64,000 bases of DNA from Corynebacterium sp. MSK297 (lineage in GTDB: Bacteria > Actinomycetota > Actinomycetes > Mycobacteriales > Mycobacteriaceae). The stretch's first letter is position 1. Each line of letters starts with the position of its first letter. This document shows positions 8,418-18,949 of the stretch, one piece after another. Location: contig NZ_JASPGD010000004.1 of the NCBI RefSeq assembly GCF_030232885.1, forward strand, positions 186,001-250,000, given 5' to 3'. The notes beneath the pieces were generated by a model. The model was not told the origin of the DNA. It did not search any database and saw nothing but the letters and a program-made list of their open reading frames with translations. The position numbers and the translations under genes are program-made.

Positions 8418-9257
8418 CTATTCTCGTGACCAGTTCTTGGTTTGCTCAGCATCGAGGTACTGCGCGGGGACTGCCCCACGCAGTAGCACGCTGCGTAATT
8501 GGTCAGCAGCCGGGGTGTCTGCCTGTGGCAGCTGTGCATCTGTAGCCAATAGCACCATATTGCCCCCACTGCGCCCCTGTAGGGTTCCTGCATCACTGAT
8601 CACAGCCACCTCCGCGAAGATCTCCTGCAATCGCGCAACCTCTGTGCGTGCGTCGTGGATCCCACTGCGCGCACCACAGTTGGCCAGATATAGCCCGCCG
8701 GGGGTCAGAGCCTGATAAACCTGCTGTGCAAACTCAGTGGTGGTGAGCGTCGACGGTGTGCTATCGCCGGAAAATACATCGCGGATGACGATATCGCGGC
8801 TTTCTGGGGCAAAACTTGCTGTGACTTCTGCAGCATCGCCGGGCCGGACTTTTACTGTTGGTGAGCGCGGAATATCGAACCAATCGCGTACGTATTCGCC
8901 TAACCGGGCGTCGAGTTCTACCACGGTATGCCGGGATTGCGGCCAGCGCCATGCTAGATAGCGCGCCATGGAACAGCCAGCCCCGCCGAGGTGGGTGACT
9001 CGGAGGCGGTTGGTATCCCACCCGTGCTTGCCAAGAAATTTCTCGATGGCCGCGGCAAACCAACGCATGTAGGCGAAGTCCAAATATTCAGGTTCGCCGA
9101 CAACGATGTGCGAGCTGGGAACTCCATTGACGTAGAGGTAAAAGCCATTGTCGCGGAAGGCATCGGGCTTGATTTCTGCATGCCCGGTGTTGATCACGTA
9201 CTGCCCGATGATGGAGGCAGTATCCCGCACCTGATTTTGTGCCCGCTTGCGTCCCAT
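8418..9257 (-). CDS. Spermidine-synthase-like SAM methyltransferase-fold protein
   Basis: 279 residues with a Rossmann methyltransferase core: RVTHLGGAGCSMARYLA (SAM/dcSAM loop), TVVELDARLGEYVRDWF (acidic residue after beta 2) and DIVIRDVFSGDSTP, followed by LTPGGLYLANCG. This matches the polyamine aminopropyltransferase superfamily, but other polyamine genes are absent, and many actinobacterial members of this branch have no assigned function. It is convergent with iscS (4-base gap). It starts at ATG 9257 behind a TAAAAT hexamer. Confidence 0.75.
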   Translation of the reverse strand: MGRKRAQNQVRDTASIIGQYVINTGHAEIKPDAFRDNGFYLYVNGVPSSHIVVGEPEYLDFAYMRWFAAAIEKFLGKHGWDTNRLRVTHLGGAGCSMARYLAWRWPQSRHTVVELDARLGEYVRDWFDIPRSPTVKVRPGDAAEVTASFAPESRDIVIRDVFSGDSTPSTLTTTEFAQQVYQALTPGGLYLANCGARSGIHDARTEVARLQEIFAEVAVISDAGTLQGRSGGNMVLLATDAQLPQADTPAADQLRSVLLRGAVPAQYLDAEQTKNWSRE

Positions 9258-9265
9258 AGCGCGCT

Positions 9266-9271
9266 ATTTTA
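9266..9271 (-). promoter_or_regulatory. -10 hexamer (minus strand) of the spermidine-synthase-like gene
   Basis: TAAAAT on the minus strand, 8 bases before ATG 9257, consistent with a leaderless transcript. Confidence 0.5.
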
Positions 9272-9317
9272 CGGGGCTTGTCGACGTTCGAGCCAAGCCC
9301 GGCTTTGACACTGGGCT

Positions 9318-9323
9318 TACACT
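9318..9323 (+). promoter_or_regulatory. -10 hexamer of mnmA (leaderless)
   Basis: TACACT, then 7 bases, then ATG 9331. Confidence 0.5.
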
Positions 9324-9330
9324 ATGAAAC

Positions 9331-10422
9331 ATGCGAGTTTTGGTAGCAATGTCCGGCGGCGTCGACTCTTCAGTGGCAGCCGCACGCGCGGTCGAGGCAG
9401 GCCACGATGTGGTTGGCGTTCATTTGGCTCTGCATCAAGACGCGCAGCAAACCCGAGAAAAAGCCCGCGGTTGCTGCTCGTTGGAAGATGCTGCTGATGC
9501 CCGTCGCATTTGTGACAAGCTGGGCATTCCGTACTACGTCTGGGATTTTTCCGAACGATTTAAGGAAGAAGTCATTGATGATTTCGTGGATTCCTACGCG
9601 ATCGGTGAAACCCCGAACCCATGCTTGCGCTGTAATGAGAAAATCAAGTTCCGCGCGCTGTTGGAAAAGGGCATGGCCTTAGGCTTTGATGCTGTTGCCA
9701 CCGGACATTATGCCACTATCGACGATGATGGTTATATGCGCCGTTCACCGGACCAGAACAAAGACCAGTCCTATGTCTTGGGCGTAATCAGCGCTGATGA
9801 ATTGGCACACTGCATGTTCCCGGTTGGTGATACGCCGAAGCCGCAGATCAGAGAAGAAGCAGCCCGCCACGGTTTTTCTACAGCGTCCAAGCCGGATTCC
9901 TACGATATTTGCTTCATCCCGGACGGGAAAACACAGGCATTTTTGGGCCGTTCGATCGGCATGCGCCCGGGCATGATCGTCGACAAGAATTCTGGCGAAC
10001 GGCTGAAAGAGCATGACGGCGCTTGGAATTATACGATTGGCCAGCGCAAGGGGCTGGATATTAAAACTCCGGCCTCGGATGGCCGCCCGCGCTATGTCAC
10101 CGATATTGATGCTGAAACGGGCACGGTTCTGGTGGGCTCGAAAGAAGACTTACGCATTCACACCATCGGTGCAGACCGGCTGAAATTCCTGCATCCAGCG
10201 ATGGATGGTGAGCTGGAGTGCTTGGTACAGGTGCGCGCGCATGGTTCTGTGGTGCCGTGTCGCGCGGTGATTGACCGTGAGGCCGATTTCATGCGCCTGG
10301 AGTTGCACGAGTCTTTGTCCGGTGTAGCGCGTGGCCAGGCAGCCGTGCTGTATTTACCGACTGATGATGGCTTGGGCGATATCGTGTTGGGCTCGGGCAC
10401 AATTTGTGACACGGCCGCCTAG
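9331..10422 (+). CDS. mnmA: tRNA-specific 2-thiouridylase MnmA
   Basis: 363 residues. Uses ATP and persulfide sulfur to make 2-thiouridine at wobble position 34 of tRNA Lys, Glu and Gln. PP-loop [11 protein letters not shown] at the N-terminus, catalytic cysteines in [12 protein letters not shown] (about residue 90) and YDICFIPDG (about 190), and the C-terminal beta-barrel. The extra [12 protein letters not shown] loop is typical of actinobacterial members. Notably, tRNA-Gln and tRNA-Glu genes lie in the same window (52184-52361), though both have C34 anticodons and are not MnmA substrates. Confidence 0.95.
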   Translation: MRVLVAMSGGVDSSVAAARAVEAGHDVVGVHLALHQDAQQTREKARGCCSLEDAADARRICDKLGIPYYVWDFSERFKEEVIDDFVDSYAIGETPNPCLRCNEKIKFRALLEKGMALGFDAVATGHYATIDDDGYMRRSPDQNKDQSYVLGVISADELAHCMFPVGDTPKPQIREEAARHGFSTASKPDSYDICFIPDGKTQAFLGRSIGMRPGMIVDKNSGERLKEHDGAWNYTIGQRKGLDIKTPASDGRPRYVTDIDAETGTVLVGSKEDLRIHTIGADRLKFLHPAMDGELECLVQVRAHGSVVPCRAVIDREADFMRLELHESLSGVARGQAAVLYLPTDDGLGDIVLGSGTICDTAA

Positions 10423-10436
10423 GGTCGTTTCACACT

Positions 10437-11516
10437 GTGGCAGCGTTTGATAAGTATTCCATGAAGCAGATGAATCGAACGGGGTATTTGGGGCTTGGCC
10501 CGCTGGCTGGCACCTCGATGGAGGTAGCGGGGGATATGGTCATTAGCGAATTCGGTGATCGTCTGCATCTGCCGCAGCTGCCACAGCGTGGCTTGGGTTC
10601 TGATGCGGTGGGCTATACTGCCGCGTTGTTGGAATCGCTGAGCGTGGATCGGGGAGCGCGCCGTTGGCAATTGCAAGTTCGTCCGCAGCGGTGGTCGTGG
10701 TTTCTTCGCGATCTGCGGGCGCGTGATGCGGATGTGCTTGAAGAGACCTGGCAGCACCCAGGCGGGGTGATCAAGGTACAGGTTATGGGGCCGGTGAGTT
10801 TGGCTAGCCAAATAGAGATGGCTGACGGCCACCGAGTGTTGCGCGATCGTTCCGCGTTATTTGATCTTGCCGACGCTTTGGCTGTTGGCCTTTCCAATTT
10901 TCGCGCAGATATCGCCCGGAGGTTTTCTGCTACCACCGTGCTCCAGCTCGATGAGCCGTATTTAGCCCACTGTGTGCGTGGTGCTATTCCCGGTGCTACC
11001 GACTATCACCAGATCGCCCCACTTGCCTCCGATGATGCTACGGCGTTGCTGGCACGGTGCGCGGGCGGGGCGGTGGATTATCTCAATATCTCGGATGCCG
11101 ATCACGGTCCACTGCGCCACGTGATCGCTCAGGTATCTCGCGAACACCGTGACCAGGCTAGCGACAGCGCGGCCGCTGGTGGGGTTCGTGAAATCATCGT
11201 GGACCAACGCTGTGTGACTGGCACCGCGAAGCTGGATCAGCTCGCGGAGTTGCTGGAATCTGGCATGCGGGTGGGGCTGGCAAGCGTACCGGCAGACATG
11301 GTCTGGGATGAGCGGGAAGAAAATCCCCGTAGGCAAGCGATTTCTGTTGCGCGTTTGCTCGATACCCTTGGTATTGATCGGGTTACTGGTGCAGGCATGC
11401 TCGATATCTGCCCACAACCCGGGTTACCGGGAGATAACACCCTGGATTGCGCACGTACCTACCGGCTCACCGCAGAAATCGCGCGAATGCTTGCCGACGA
11501 TAGCGGTGACCTGTAG
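10437..11516 (+). CDS. MetE-like (cobalamin-independent methionine synthase family) protein
   Basis: 359 residues, about half the length of a full MetE. It corresponds to one barrel of the family (GLGPLAGTSMEVAGDMVISEF opening, shortened: GPLAGTSMEVA; LQLDEPYLA; late cysteine in DICPQPGLPG). The mycobacterial gene in this place (upstream of ligA) is the same type of protein. Whether it methylates homocysteine is unproven; single-domain members may act on other thiols or with a corrinoid partner. Start is GTG 10437, 14 bases after mnmA, with an alternative ATG 10461. Confidence 0.75.
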   Translation: MAAFDKYSMKQMNRTGYLGLGPLAGTSMEVAGDMVISEFGDRLHLPQLPQRGLGSDAVGYTAALLESLSVDRGARRWQLQVRPQRWSWFLRDLRARDADVLEETWQHPGGVIKVQVMGPVSLASQIEMADGHRVLRDRSALFDLADALAVGLSNFRADIARRFSATTVLQLDEPYLAHCVRGAIPGATDYHQIAPLASDDATALLARCAGGAVDYLNISDADHGPLRHVIAQVSREHRDQASDSAAAGGVREIIVDQRCVTGTAKLDQLAELLESGMRVGLASVPADMVWDEREENPRRQAISVARLLDTLGIDRVTGAGMLDICPQPGLPGDNTLDCARTYRLTAEIARMLADDSGDL

Positions 11517-11532
11517 CTGCGCGCTGTCGATT

Positions 11533-11847
11533 TTAATTGCGCGTTGTTGCTGATTCTTTCTCAGCACGAGCCCCTGCGCCGACGCCCATCGACTGGCGTT
11601 CCAGCATGTGGTAGACGATAAGCGTGGCCGACGCTGCCATCAGCGCAGCTAGGCCCCACCAGACCCAGATGGGTACCACGGAATTCCAGGCGACGACGTA
11701 AGCAATGAACATCGTCAATCCGAGATTGATCAGCAAGTTGATGATTTGGATGGAGACGGCGCCCGTTTTCTCCCGTGCTTTCCAGGCGGCAAAGCCCCAG
11801 TTGAAAATCAGCAAAAATACCAGGATGAGGTTAATAATTGCGGACAT
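11533..11847 (-). CDS. Small three-helix membrane protein
   Basis: 104 residues with three hydrophobic segments (about 3-20, 32-52, 57-78) and a polar C-terminal tail. No catalytic motif is visible. The stop codon of the serine hydrolase gene overlaps this start (TAATG), so the two are translationally coupled, suggesting related roles at the membrane. No name can be given; the pattern resembles the SCO4848-type membrane proteins of actinobacteria. Confidence 0.7.
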   Translation of the reverse strand: MSAIINLILVFLLIFNWGFAAWKAREKTGAVSIQIINLLINLGLTMFIAYVVAWNSVVPIWVWWGLAALMAASATLIVYHMLERQSMGVGAGARAEKESATTRN

Positions 11848-12893
11848 TATTGCACTTCCTCTCCTGCGAGCTGTAGTCCGATTTGTTCCACACCACGCGG
11901 GGTATTACCTGCGACAAAAGCGGCGCGACCAGTTTCTGGGGCGATGACCAGCATGCTGGAATAGCCGCCGGTTTGCCCGTTGTGCCACCCTGCGGTGTTG
12001 TTTTTGTTGTTGTCGCTGTGTTTGTTGTCGCTGTCGCTATCTTGTGCCGAAGTGGTGCGGGCCCAGCCGTAATCCGGTAGCCCTTTGTCCAGGAGGTATT
12101 CGGCGAATCGCGCCATATCGGTGGCGGTGGAGCGCACCATGCCCGCGGGTGCGTAACCTTCCGTTACCCATGGCTGGGCGTGCCGCCCATTGTTGAGTAA
12201 CCCGGCTGGTTCATCGTAGGGAAGTGGTTCATCGGCGACGAAAGTATTGTGCATGCCTAATGGCTGGAGTAGCACATCGTGGAGCATCTCGCCGTAGGTG
12301 GTGTCGGCGTTTTCTGCTAGTGCCCAGCCGAGTAGCGCGAAACCGAGGTTTGAGTATTGTTCTTCCCCGCGGTTTTCTAATTCTTCGATGCCATTGGCGG
12401 CAGCAACAACGTCGTCACGCCCAATGCCGTCGTAGGGGTTGGTACCGAATACAGAAAAGCCCAGGTTAGCCGTAAACCCGACGCCCGCCAGCCGGGGCAG
12501 CCCGCCGGTATGGTTAACGGCTTCTTCTAGCGTCACCGATGCCACTGGATCGGCGAGCTCGTCGATCAGTTCGCCCAGTGTGGTTTCTAATTTCACCGCG
12601 CCGTTGTCGATTTCGTGACGCACTAGTTCAGCCGTCAACATCTTCGTGACCGAACCAATTTCCATCTCGGTCTCGTTATCAGCGCCCCAGCCTGCGTAGT
12701 TGGTGACACCGTCCTCGATGGTCATAGCCGCAAGCTGGTTGTGGCCGGGAACGGACAGCTCAGCCAATGTGGTAGCTAGCTGTTCATCGCCGGTTGCGTG
12801 GTTCGCAAGTGCAATACGTTGCGGGCCCAGCATAATGGCGCCTGCCAGCACTGCCGCCCCGACAATGAGCGCCGTCGCGAGTGATTTTTTCAT
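11847..12893 (-). CDS. Serine hydrolase, beta-lactamase class C family
   Basis: 348 residues with an N-terminal signal/anchor helix (about 7-25). Active-site motifs: GSVTKMLTA (S-x-x-K), EQYSNLGFALLG (Y-S-N) and HNGQTGGYSS, where HNG replaces the KTG box, as in many esterase or DD-peptidase-like members. A low-complexity Ser/Asp/Asn/Lys stretch (SDSDNKHSDNNKNN) sits just before the HNG box. It may act on cell-wall peptides or esters outside the membrane. It starts at ATG 12893 behind a TAGGCT hexamer and is coupled to the downstream small membrane protein. Confidence 0.85.
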   Translation of the reverse strand: MKKSLATALIVGAAVLAGAIMLGPQRIALANHATGDEQLATTLAELSVPGHNQLAAMTIEDGVTNYAGWGADNETEMEIGSVTKMLTAELVRHEIDNGAVKLETTLGELIDELADPVASVTLEEAVNHTGGLPRLAGVGFTANLGFSVFGTNPYDGIGRDDVVAAANGIEELENRGEEQYSNLGFALLGWALAENADTTYGEMLHDVLLQPLGMHNTFVADEPLPYDEPAGLLNNGRHAQPWVTEGYAPAGMVRSTATDMARFAEYLLDKGLPDYGWARTTSAQDSDSDNKHSDNNKNNTAGWHNGQTGGYSSMLVIAPETGRAAFVAGNTPRGVEQIGLQLAGEEVQ

Positions 12894-12900
12894 GCTTACC

Positions 12901-12906
12901 AGCCTA
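12901..12906 (-). promoter_or_regulatory. -10 hexamer (minus) of the serine hydrolase gene
   Basis: TAGGCT on the minus strand, 7 bases before ATG 12893. It lies at the extreme 3' end of the upstream exonuclease gene. Confidence 0.5.
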
Positions 12907-13575
12907 ACCTTGCATCGGCCATGACGTAGCTACCGACGAGACATCCCGATCGCGCGAGGCCAAATAGCGTTTGAACTCCGTTTGCATCTCGTAATAGCCC
13001 ACGGCTTGATATTCCATCAACTCCCCATCGTCCAGCTTCGCCAATTCCGGGAAACGTTGGTTCACTTGCTTCCAAGCAATCCGGGCAGCAGCCATCGCAT
13101 CGGCGGTGGCCTCGTGCGCATTATCCAGCAGCACGCCGTATTCTTCGCAGACTTTGCCCAACGTGCGCGGGCCCTTGCGGTATTTATCCTTTAGCTTGTC
13201 GACGACGAACGGGTCAAACACCGGCCCAGTCACCGTGAAGTCCTGATCCAAACTCCGCAGCACCGTCAAGTCATAATTCGCGTTATAGACAACCAGTGTT
13301 TTGCCTTCTTCCCACCCTTTTTTGATCGCCGCGATGGTATCTGCGAGCACCTCGTCATGGTTGCGGCCGTGTTCCCGGGCGTATTCGGTGGTAATACCAT
13401 GCACGTCGACGGCTGGCTGTGGAATCTCGATTCCAGGATCCGCCAACATTTCCTGTGAATCCACGGTTGAGCCTTCGATCGAGACCAGGGCGGAAGTGAC
13501 AATCCGGGCCTCGTGCGGAATATTGGAGGTTGTTTCCAAATCGAAGGCCAGCATGCGGGACGCGTTGAAACTCAT
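12904..13575 (-). CDS. DnaQ-like 3'-5' exonuclease
   Basis: 223 residues with a DEDDh exonuclease fold: LAFDLETTS (first D and E), VVYNANYDLTVL (second D) and NAHEATADAMAAARIA (H and last D). It is related to the DNA polymerase III epsilon subunit but stands alone, so it could proofread or trim DNA or RNA. Start ATG 13575 is preceded by a TAGGCT hexamer 7 bases upstream. A second family member is at 47890-48549. Confidence 0.87.
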   Translation of the reverse strand: MSFNASRMLAFDLETTSNIPHEARIVTSALVSIEGSTVDSQEMLADPGIEIPQPAVDVHGITTEYAREHGRNHDEVLADTIAAIKKGWEEGKTLVVYNANYDLTVLRSLDQDFTVTGPVFDPFVVDKLKDKYRKGPRTLGKVCEEYGVLLDNAHEATADAMAAARIAWKQVNQRFPELAKLDDGELMEYQAVGYYEMQTEFKRYLASRDRDVSSVATSWPMQG

Positions 13576-13582
13576 GACTTAC

Positions 13583-13588
13583 AGCCTA
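13583..13588 (-). promoter_or_regulatory. -10 hexamer (minus) of the DnaQ-like gene
   Basis: TAGGCT on the minus strand, 7 bases before ATG 13575. Confidence 0.5.
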
Positions 13589-13671
13589 GACATACAGGCG
13601 CACAAACCGGCGCACTGGTTCGAACACCCAGCGAAACCACAGCATCTATTAGACACCCATGAGATACCTAT

Positions 13672-13677
13672 TAAACT
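13672..13677 (+). promoter_or_regulatory. -10 hexamer of ligA (leaderless)
   Basis: TAAACT, then 8 bases, then GTG 13686. The alternative GTG 13680 would lie upstream of the expected transcription start. Confidence 0.5.
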
Positions 13678-13679
13678 AG

Positions 13680-15764
<2,085 letters not shown>

Positions 15765-15769
15765 AAAGA

Positions 15770-15790
15770 CAGCTGGTACGACACCAGCTG
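15770..15790. terminator. Hairpin between ligA and the ACT-domain gene
   Basis: CAGCTGGT-ACGAC-ACCAGCTG, a perfect 8-bp stem in the 33-base convergent gap. Read on the minus strand it is followed by a T-rich TCTTTTC, so it can end transcription of the ACT-domain gene. Confidence 0.6.
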
Positions 15791-15797
15791 GCGCGAA

Positions 15798-16460
15798 TTA
15801 ATCGATCAACTTTCCCAAGATATTGCCCAGGTGGCCGAGGTGAACTACTTCGCTGGCCAAGTAATCTGGGCCGCCGGCTCGGCCGATAATCAGTACCAGC
15901 CCGCTGTCTCCTAGCGGGGCGCCGGCAAGCGCGGAATCGAGGATGCGCCAGGAATCTGGGATCCAGTCTTCACTCTCGGCAACCAGCACGCGGGCCGAGG
16001 TGATGTCAATATCGGCGGGGATGGAGCCATCATCTTCTGGCGCAGCACTCGAGGCGGCCATACGTGTGATCTCGTTCGTGGTATCAACGATGATTGCCCA
16101 GGAAGAAGTCAGGGCTTTGGGGAAAACTGAGACGAAATCTTGCAGCGAGGTGCGTAGGCTTCCACTGCTGGTTGCCAGCTCTGACAGCATCTCGATTTGG
16201 CCACGACGGTCTACTCGGCCGGAAAACGGCCGAATCGAATCGACCTCGACACCATCCACAGAATTGGCTGCCGTTATGAGGGCATCGGCCATGACTCCTT
16301 GGGGTAAATCAACGACGATATCGTCCATGACCGCATCAGCGGAAAACGATTCGATGATGTCGACGGACTGGATATTGCCGCCAGTTTGGCCGATGGCGTC
16401 GGCTAATTGTCCGAGCGCTCCGGGGGTATCCGGGAGCAGGACACGGATCAAAAACGACAT
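15798..16460 (-). CDS. ACT-domain regulatory protein
   Basis: 220 residues. The N-terminal 75 residues form an ACT domain (SFLIRVLLPDTPGALGQLADAIG, in part LLPDTPGALGQLADAIG), the amino-acid-sensing fold; the remainder is a conserved domain of unknown role. The same gene lies between ligA and gatC in mycobacteria (divergent from the others there too). It may sense an amino acid linked to tRNA amidation, but that is only suggested by position. It has a GAAAGTGG ribosome site. Confidence 0.8.
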   Translation of the reverse strand: MSFLIRVLLPDTPGALGQLADAIGQTGGNIQSVDIIESFSADAVMDDIVVDLPQGVMADALITAANSVDGVEVDSIRPFSGRVDRRGQIEMLSELATSSGSLRTSLQDFVSVFPKALTSSWAIIVDTTNEITRMAASSAAPEDDGSIPADIDITSARVLVAESEDWIPDSWRILDSALAGAPLGDSGLVLIIGRAGGPDYLASEVVHLGHLGNILGKLID

Positions 16461-16655
16461 GAGTTGTTGCCACCACTTTCTGAACGTCTAGTTCGCTGTC
16501 ACTATCGTAGCAATCTGGCACGTCACTTTGGGGGCAAAACAGTAGTTTGTGGTCTTACGTACCAGACTCGCAGGCGTTGGTTAATCGATGGGTCCAGTGG
16601 CGTAGCATAGTACGGAAGAAAAAGGATTCACGGATATCGAAGGATTGAATCGACT

Positions 16656-16946
16656 GTGTCAGAAATTTCCCGCGAGAAAATTGAGCACCTGGCGAAGCTG
16701 TCCCGCCTGGCTTTGAGCGATGCAGAAATCGCTACCTATGCAGAACAGATTGACGGCATCGTCGATGTGGTTTCTGCAGTACAAAACGTGGACACCACTG
16801 GGGTAGTGCCAATGAGCCACCCGCATTCTGTGGACGCCACGATGCGTCGCGACGAAGTAGTGCGCACACTGAATTCGGAGCAGGCCTTGGACCAAGCTCC
16901 GGATGCGCGCGATGATCGTTTCGTGGTTCCGAAGATTCGTGGTTAG
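16656..16946 (+). CDS. gatC: Glu-tRNA(Gln)/Asp-tRNA(Asn) amidotransferase subunit C
   Basis: 96 residues starting with GTG. Family opening ISREKIEHLAKLSRLALSDAE (in part HLAKLSRLAL), then the DGIVDVVSAVQNVDT helix and the C-terminal FVVPKI segment. GatC wraps around GatA and joins it to GatB. An AAGGATTGAA ribosome site lies upstream; gatA starts 60 bases downstream in the same operon. Confidence 0.93.
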   Translation: MSEISREKIEHLAKLSRLALSDAEIATYAEQIDGIVDVVSAVQNVDTTGVVPMSHPHSVDATMRRDEVVRTLNSEQALDQAPDARDDRFVVPKIRG

Positions 16947-17006
16947 TTCAGCGCCCGAATACGAGCAGCTGACAAATTCTGAAAGAGCGACAGAGGTAGA
17001 TAATTA

Positions 17007-18494
17007 ATGACTGAATTTACGCGTCCACACGATGGCACCACTTCGGAAACCGCAGCGGATTTGGCGCAGCGCATCCATAATCGCGAGATCACCTCGCGGG
17101 AGGTTACCCAGGCTTATCTAGATCGCATCAGCGAAACCAACGAGACGCTGAACTCGTTTTTGCACGTTGGAGCCGACGAAGCGTTGGCTGCAGCCGATGC
17201 CGTGGACAAGGCTTTGGACAACGGTGAAAAGCCCGCTTCACCGTTGGCTGGGGTACCGCTGGCGTTGAAAGATTTGTTGGTTACCACCGATGCGCCCACC
17301 ACAGCTGCCTCCAAGATGCTGGAAGGCTACCGCAGCCCATATGACGCGACCGTGACCCGGCGTCTGCGCGAAGCTGGGATTCCGATCCTGGGCAAAACCA
17401 ACTTGGATGAGTTCGCGATGGGTTCATCGAATGAAAACTCGGCTTTTGGCCCAGTTCGAAACCCCTATGACACAGAACGTACTCCTGGTGGTTCCGGTGG
17501 TGGCACCGCGGCTGCGTTAGCATCCGGGCAGGCGCCGTTGGGTATTGGTACGGATACCGGCGGTTCCATTCGCCAGCCGGCTGCGCTGACCAATACCGTC
17601 GGTGTGAAACCCACCTACGGCACGGTTTCGCGCTATGGCTTGATTGCGGCCGCTTCCTCGCTGGATCAGGCTGGCCCGTGTGCGAATACCGTACTGGATA
17701 CTGCGTTGCTGCATGAGGTCATCGCAGGGCATGACCCACACGATGCCACCAGCATCAACAAACCAGTCCCGGATGTGGTTGCTGCCGCTCGTGCAGGCGC
17801 CAACGGTGATCTGACTGGGCTCAAAGTTGGCGTCATCAAGCAATTTGAGCGCGATGGTTGGCAGACTGGCGTGATGGACCAATACCGCAAGGCGGTGCAG
17901 ACGTTGGTCGATAATGGCGCGGAAGTCGTCGAAGTTGATTGCCCTCACTTTGACGACGCATTAGCCGCGTATTACCTGATTATGCCGTGTGAGGTCTCTT
18001 CTAACCTGGCACGTTTCGACGGCATGCGTTACGGCAAGCGCGTTGGCGACGATGGCGAGAACTCCGCGAACCGCGTGATGGAGCTTTCCCGCGAGGCTGG
18101 CTTTGGACCAGAGGTCAAGCGCCGGATTATGGTCGGCACCTACGCGCTGTCCGTGGGTTACTACGATGCGTATTACTTGCAGGCACAGCGTATTCGCACG
18201 TTGGTGGCGCAGGATTTCGCGCGCGCATACGAAAAAGTCGACGTCTTGGTTTCTCCAACTACGCCGACCACGGCCTTTCCACTGGGGGAAAAGGTGGAAG
18301 ACCCGACTGCGATGTACAACTTCGACTTGTGTACGTTGCCGTTGAACCTGGCTGGTGTGTGCGGTATGTCCGTGCCATCCGGCATGGCGGCCGACACTCA
18401 GTTGCCGACCGGCCTGCAGATCATGGCCCCGGCCTTTGCCGACGACCGTTTGTACCGCGTCGGTGCAGCCTATGAGGCTCTGACGAGCAACTAG
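17007..18494 (+). CDS. gatA: Glu-tRNA(Gln)/Asp-tRNA(Asn) amidotransferase subunit A
   Basis: 495 residues. Amidase-signature glutaminase that supplies ammonia for converting Glu-tRNA(Gln) to Gln-tRNA(Gln). The Ser-cisSer-Lys triad is visible: lysine in VPLALKDLL, the serine-rich [15 protein letters not shown] loop and [12 protein letters not shown]. It needs the misacylated tRNA produced by GltX, whose gene is also in this window with the tRNA-Gln gene. GatB is encoded separately beyond pfkA. Confidence 0.97.
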   Translation: MTEFTRPHDGTTSETAADLAQRIHNREITSREVTQAYLDRISETNETLNSFLHVGADEALAAADAVDKALDNGEKPASPLAGVPLALKDLLVTTDAPTTAASKMLEGYRSPYDATVTRRLREAGIPILGKTNLDEFAMGSSNENSAFGPVRNPYDTERTPGGSGGGTAAALASGQAPLGIGTDTGGSIRQPAALTNTVGVKPTYGTVSRYGLIAAASSLDQAGPCANTVLDTALLHEVIAGHDPHDATSINKPVPDVVAAARAGANGDLTGLKVGVIKQFERDGWQTGVMDQYRKAVQTLVDNGAEVVEVDCPHFDDALAAYYLIMPCEVSSNLARFDGMRYGKRVGDDGENSANRVMELSREAGFGPEVKRRIMVGTYALSVGYYDAYYLQAQRIRTLVAQDFARAYEKVDVLVSPTTPTTAFPLGEKVEDPTAMYNFDLCTLPLNLAGVCGMSVPSGMAADTQLPTGLQIMAPAFADDRLYRVGAAYEALTSN

Positions 18495-18503
18495 CTTGCG
18501 TCG

Positions 18504-18827
18504 TTATTTCCTGTCAGAGATGGCATAGGCCGCACAAGCGGTAGCTGCGGTGACTACGCCTACTGCTGGCCAGGAACCAATTTTCTTTGCCAGCGGGTGT
18601 GATAGACCAAAGGCAGCCACGTAGCCGCCGAGTAAGCCTGCGGTGGTAACTGGGCTGGTTTTTGCTGCCCAGGAACGAGCTGCCCAGTAGCCTGCAGCGC
18701 CTAGTACCACTCCGCCGAGTGGCCGGATTCCGGTTTGTACGGCGGTGAGGTAGCCGCCCACCAAGCCGAATGCGGTCGTGGTTGCGGTGGATACGTCTTG
18801 TGGAGATTTCTTATCGATAAGTGCCAT
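18504..18827 (-). CDS. Small glycine/alanine-rich membrane protein
   Basis: 107 residues with three or four weakly hydrophobic Gly/Ala-rich segments (about 20-38, 40-52, 60-75, 82-100) and a charged N-terminus (MALIDKKSPQD). No known motif. It is convergent with gatA (9-base gap). It starts at ATG 18827 with a TAGACT hexamer upstream. Function unknown. Confidence 0.65.
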   Translation of the reverse strand: MALIDKKSPQDVSTATTTAFGLVGGYLTAVQTGIRPLGGVVLGAAGYWAARSWAAKTSPVTTAGLLGGYVAAFGLSHPLAKKIGSWPAVGVVTAATACAAYAISDRK

Positions 18828-18834
18828 GCCTTTT

Positions 18835-18840
18835 AGTCTA
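18835..18840 (-). promoter_or_regulatory. -10 hexamer (minus) of the small membrane protein gene
   Basis: TAGACT on the minus strand, 7 bases before ATG 18827. Confidence 0.45.
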
Positions 18841-18936
18841 GGCCTCTAGGCACTGCGGTGCAGTCTGCACTATGGCGGTTGCTGATTGGCGCCACCGCGA
18901 TAGCTGATTCACACTGTTATAGCTGCTGTTCCGCGC

Positions 18937-18942
18937 TAGGAT
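18937..18942 (+). promoter_or_regulatory. -10 hexamer of the MFS exporter gene (leaderless)
   Basis: TAGGAT, then 7 bases, then GTG 18950. Confidence 0.45.
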
Positions 18943-18949
18943 CGGCGGG